DNA of 19,952 nucleotides from VRUE01 sp035712345 (GTDB lineage: Bacteria > Actinomycetota > Thermoleophilia > Solirubrobacterales > 70-9). Within the stretch, counting starts at the first letter, position 1, and every line of letters starts with the position of its first letter. The DNA lies in assembly GCA_035712345.1 (NCBI GenBank), contig DASTAY010000052.1:1-19952 (forward strand), in the 5' to 3' direction. Under the pieces are notes generated by a model that was not told the DNA's origin, did no database searches, and was given only the letters and a program-made list of their open reading frames with translations. Below are positions 19,418-19,952 of this stretch, piece by piece. The position numbers and the translations under genes were made by a program.

Positions 19418-19952
19418 GTGGCAAAGACGATCGGCATCGACCTGGGCACGACCAACTCCTGCGTAGCCGTGATGGAGGGCGGCGAGCCGACCGTCCTCGA
19501 GAACTCAGAGGGCGGCCGCACGACCCCGTCTGTCGTCGCCTTCGCCGACTCCGGCGATCGCCTCGTCGGCACGGTCGCCAAACGGCAGGCGGTGATGAAC
19601 CCCGAGAACACGATCTTCTCGATCAAGCGCTTCATGGGTCGCAAGGAGGCCGAAGTCAAAGAGGAGGAGACGATCGTTCCCTACAAGGTCGAGGCCGGGC
19701 CCAACGGCGACGTGCGCGTCGACGTGCGCGGCAAGCAGTACAGCCCGCCCGAGATCAGCGCGATGATCCTGCAGAAGCTGAAGACCGACGCCGAAGCGAA
19801 GCTCGGCGAAGCGGTCGACAGCGCCGTGATCACCGTCCCCGCCTACTTCAACGACGACCAGCGCCAGGCGACCAAGGACGCCGGCAAGATCGCCGGGCTC
19901 GACGTCAAGCGGATCATCAACGAGCCGACCGCCGCCTCGCTCGCCTACGGGC
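19418..19952 (+). CDS. dnaK: Chaperone DnaK (Hsp70), 5' part
   Basis: 178 codons before the window ends, covering the first part of the ATPase domain. Seen are the phosphate-1 loop I-G-I-D-L-G-T-T-N-S-C-V-A-V, T-P-S-V-V-A-F, I-K-R-F-M-G-R-K, A-V-I-T-V-P-A-Y-F-N-D-D-Q-R-Q-A-T and I-I-N-E-P-T-A-A-S-L-A-Y-G, all standard Hsp70 signatures. It folds proteins in an ATP-driven cycle with DnaJ and GrpE. The GTG at 19418 is supported by GGAGG at 19403-19407, ten bases upstream. The downstream grpE/dnaJ/hspR context is outside the window. Confidence 0.97.
   Translation, partial: MAKTIGIDLGTTNSCVAVMEGGEPTVLENSEGGRTTPSVVAFADSGDRLVGTVAKRQAVMNPENTIFSIKRFMGRKEAEVKEEETIVPYKVEAGPNGDVRVDVRGKQYSPPEISAMILQKLKTDAEAKLGEAVDSAVITVPAYFNDDQRQATKDAGKIAGLDVKRIINEPTAASLAYG

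Noticed and set aside
1..19952. CRISPR arrays, rRNA genes, prophage or secretion-system genes
   Set aside because: None were seen: no regularly spaced repeats, no rRNA-like segments and no phage structural genes.

Overview
The window comes from a GC-rich, Gram-positive-type chromosome. The combination of myo-inositol-1-phosphate synthase, a CDP-alcohol phosphatidyltransferase of the phosphatidylinositol(-phosphate) type, a PimA-like sugar-transferase domain, frequent GTG/TTG starts and several probably leaderless promoters points to Actinomycetota. Details such as an RlmD-like enzyme with an altered Fe-S motif and the overall gene styles suggest the deep-branching class Thermoleophilia (Solirubrobacterales-like). 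That placement is inference, since no rRNA gene is present.

Left end (1-2222): an accessory patch that looks less GC-rich than the rest. It starts with the first codons of a probable transposase, followed by a decayed copy of a tRNA 3' half, a GNAT acetyltransferase, a MntA-type antitoxin nucleotidyltransferase beside a gutted HepT toxin gene, and a VOC-fold protein. It ends at a tRNA-Glu(UUC)-like gene whose D-loop carries an inserted hairpin. The tRNA and its partial copy bracket the patch in the same orientation, as expected for an old tRNA-targeted insertion that has lost its integrase.

Housekeeping block (2274-9191): a short-chain dehydrogenase broken by one missing base, then a CDF zinc/cation exporter. 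Convergent to these, a tight minus-strand cluster runs argF - lgt - prmC - lysS. An EEP-superfamily hydrolase diverges from argF.

9294-11990 (plus strand): a Lys/Ala-rich basic protein, a TRAM-domain RlmD/RumA-type 23S rRNA methyltransferase, and an F420/flavin luciferase-like oxidoreductase overlapping it by 4 bases.

Inositol-lipid block (16709 down to 11987, minus strand): PAP2/Aur1-like membrane phosphatase or transferase, phosphatidylinositol(-phosphate) synthase, Ino1, a chimera of a PimA-like acceptor domain with a PHP phosphoesterase, and an unusual Fe-S uracil-DNA-glycosylase-like protein. The genes are closely packed and probably form one operon. This is the most promising functional system here: it makes inositol phosphate, attaches it to lipid, and adds a chimeric enzyme that has lost its sugar-nucleotide-binding half and gained a phosphoesterase.

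Right end (16767-19952): an endonuclease III homologue diverging from the inositol operon, a membrane-anchored cytochrome c, a secreted His-rich EEP-domain hydrolase on the minus strand, and the 5' part of dnaK.

A 111-bp palindromic element occurs twice (3984-4094 and, inverted, 17873-17983) at gapless alignment with about 20 differences. Both copies sit exactly between convergent genes. A shorter palindrome with the same core lies at 5658-5685. This looks like an undescribed REP/BIME-like or bidirectional-terminator family of this genome.
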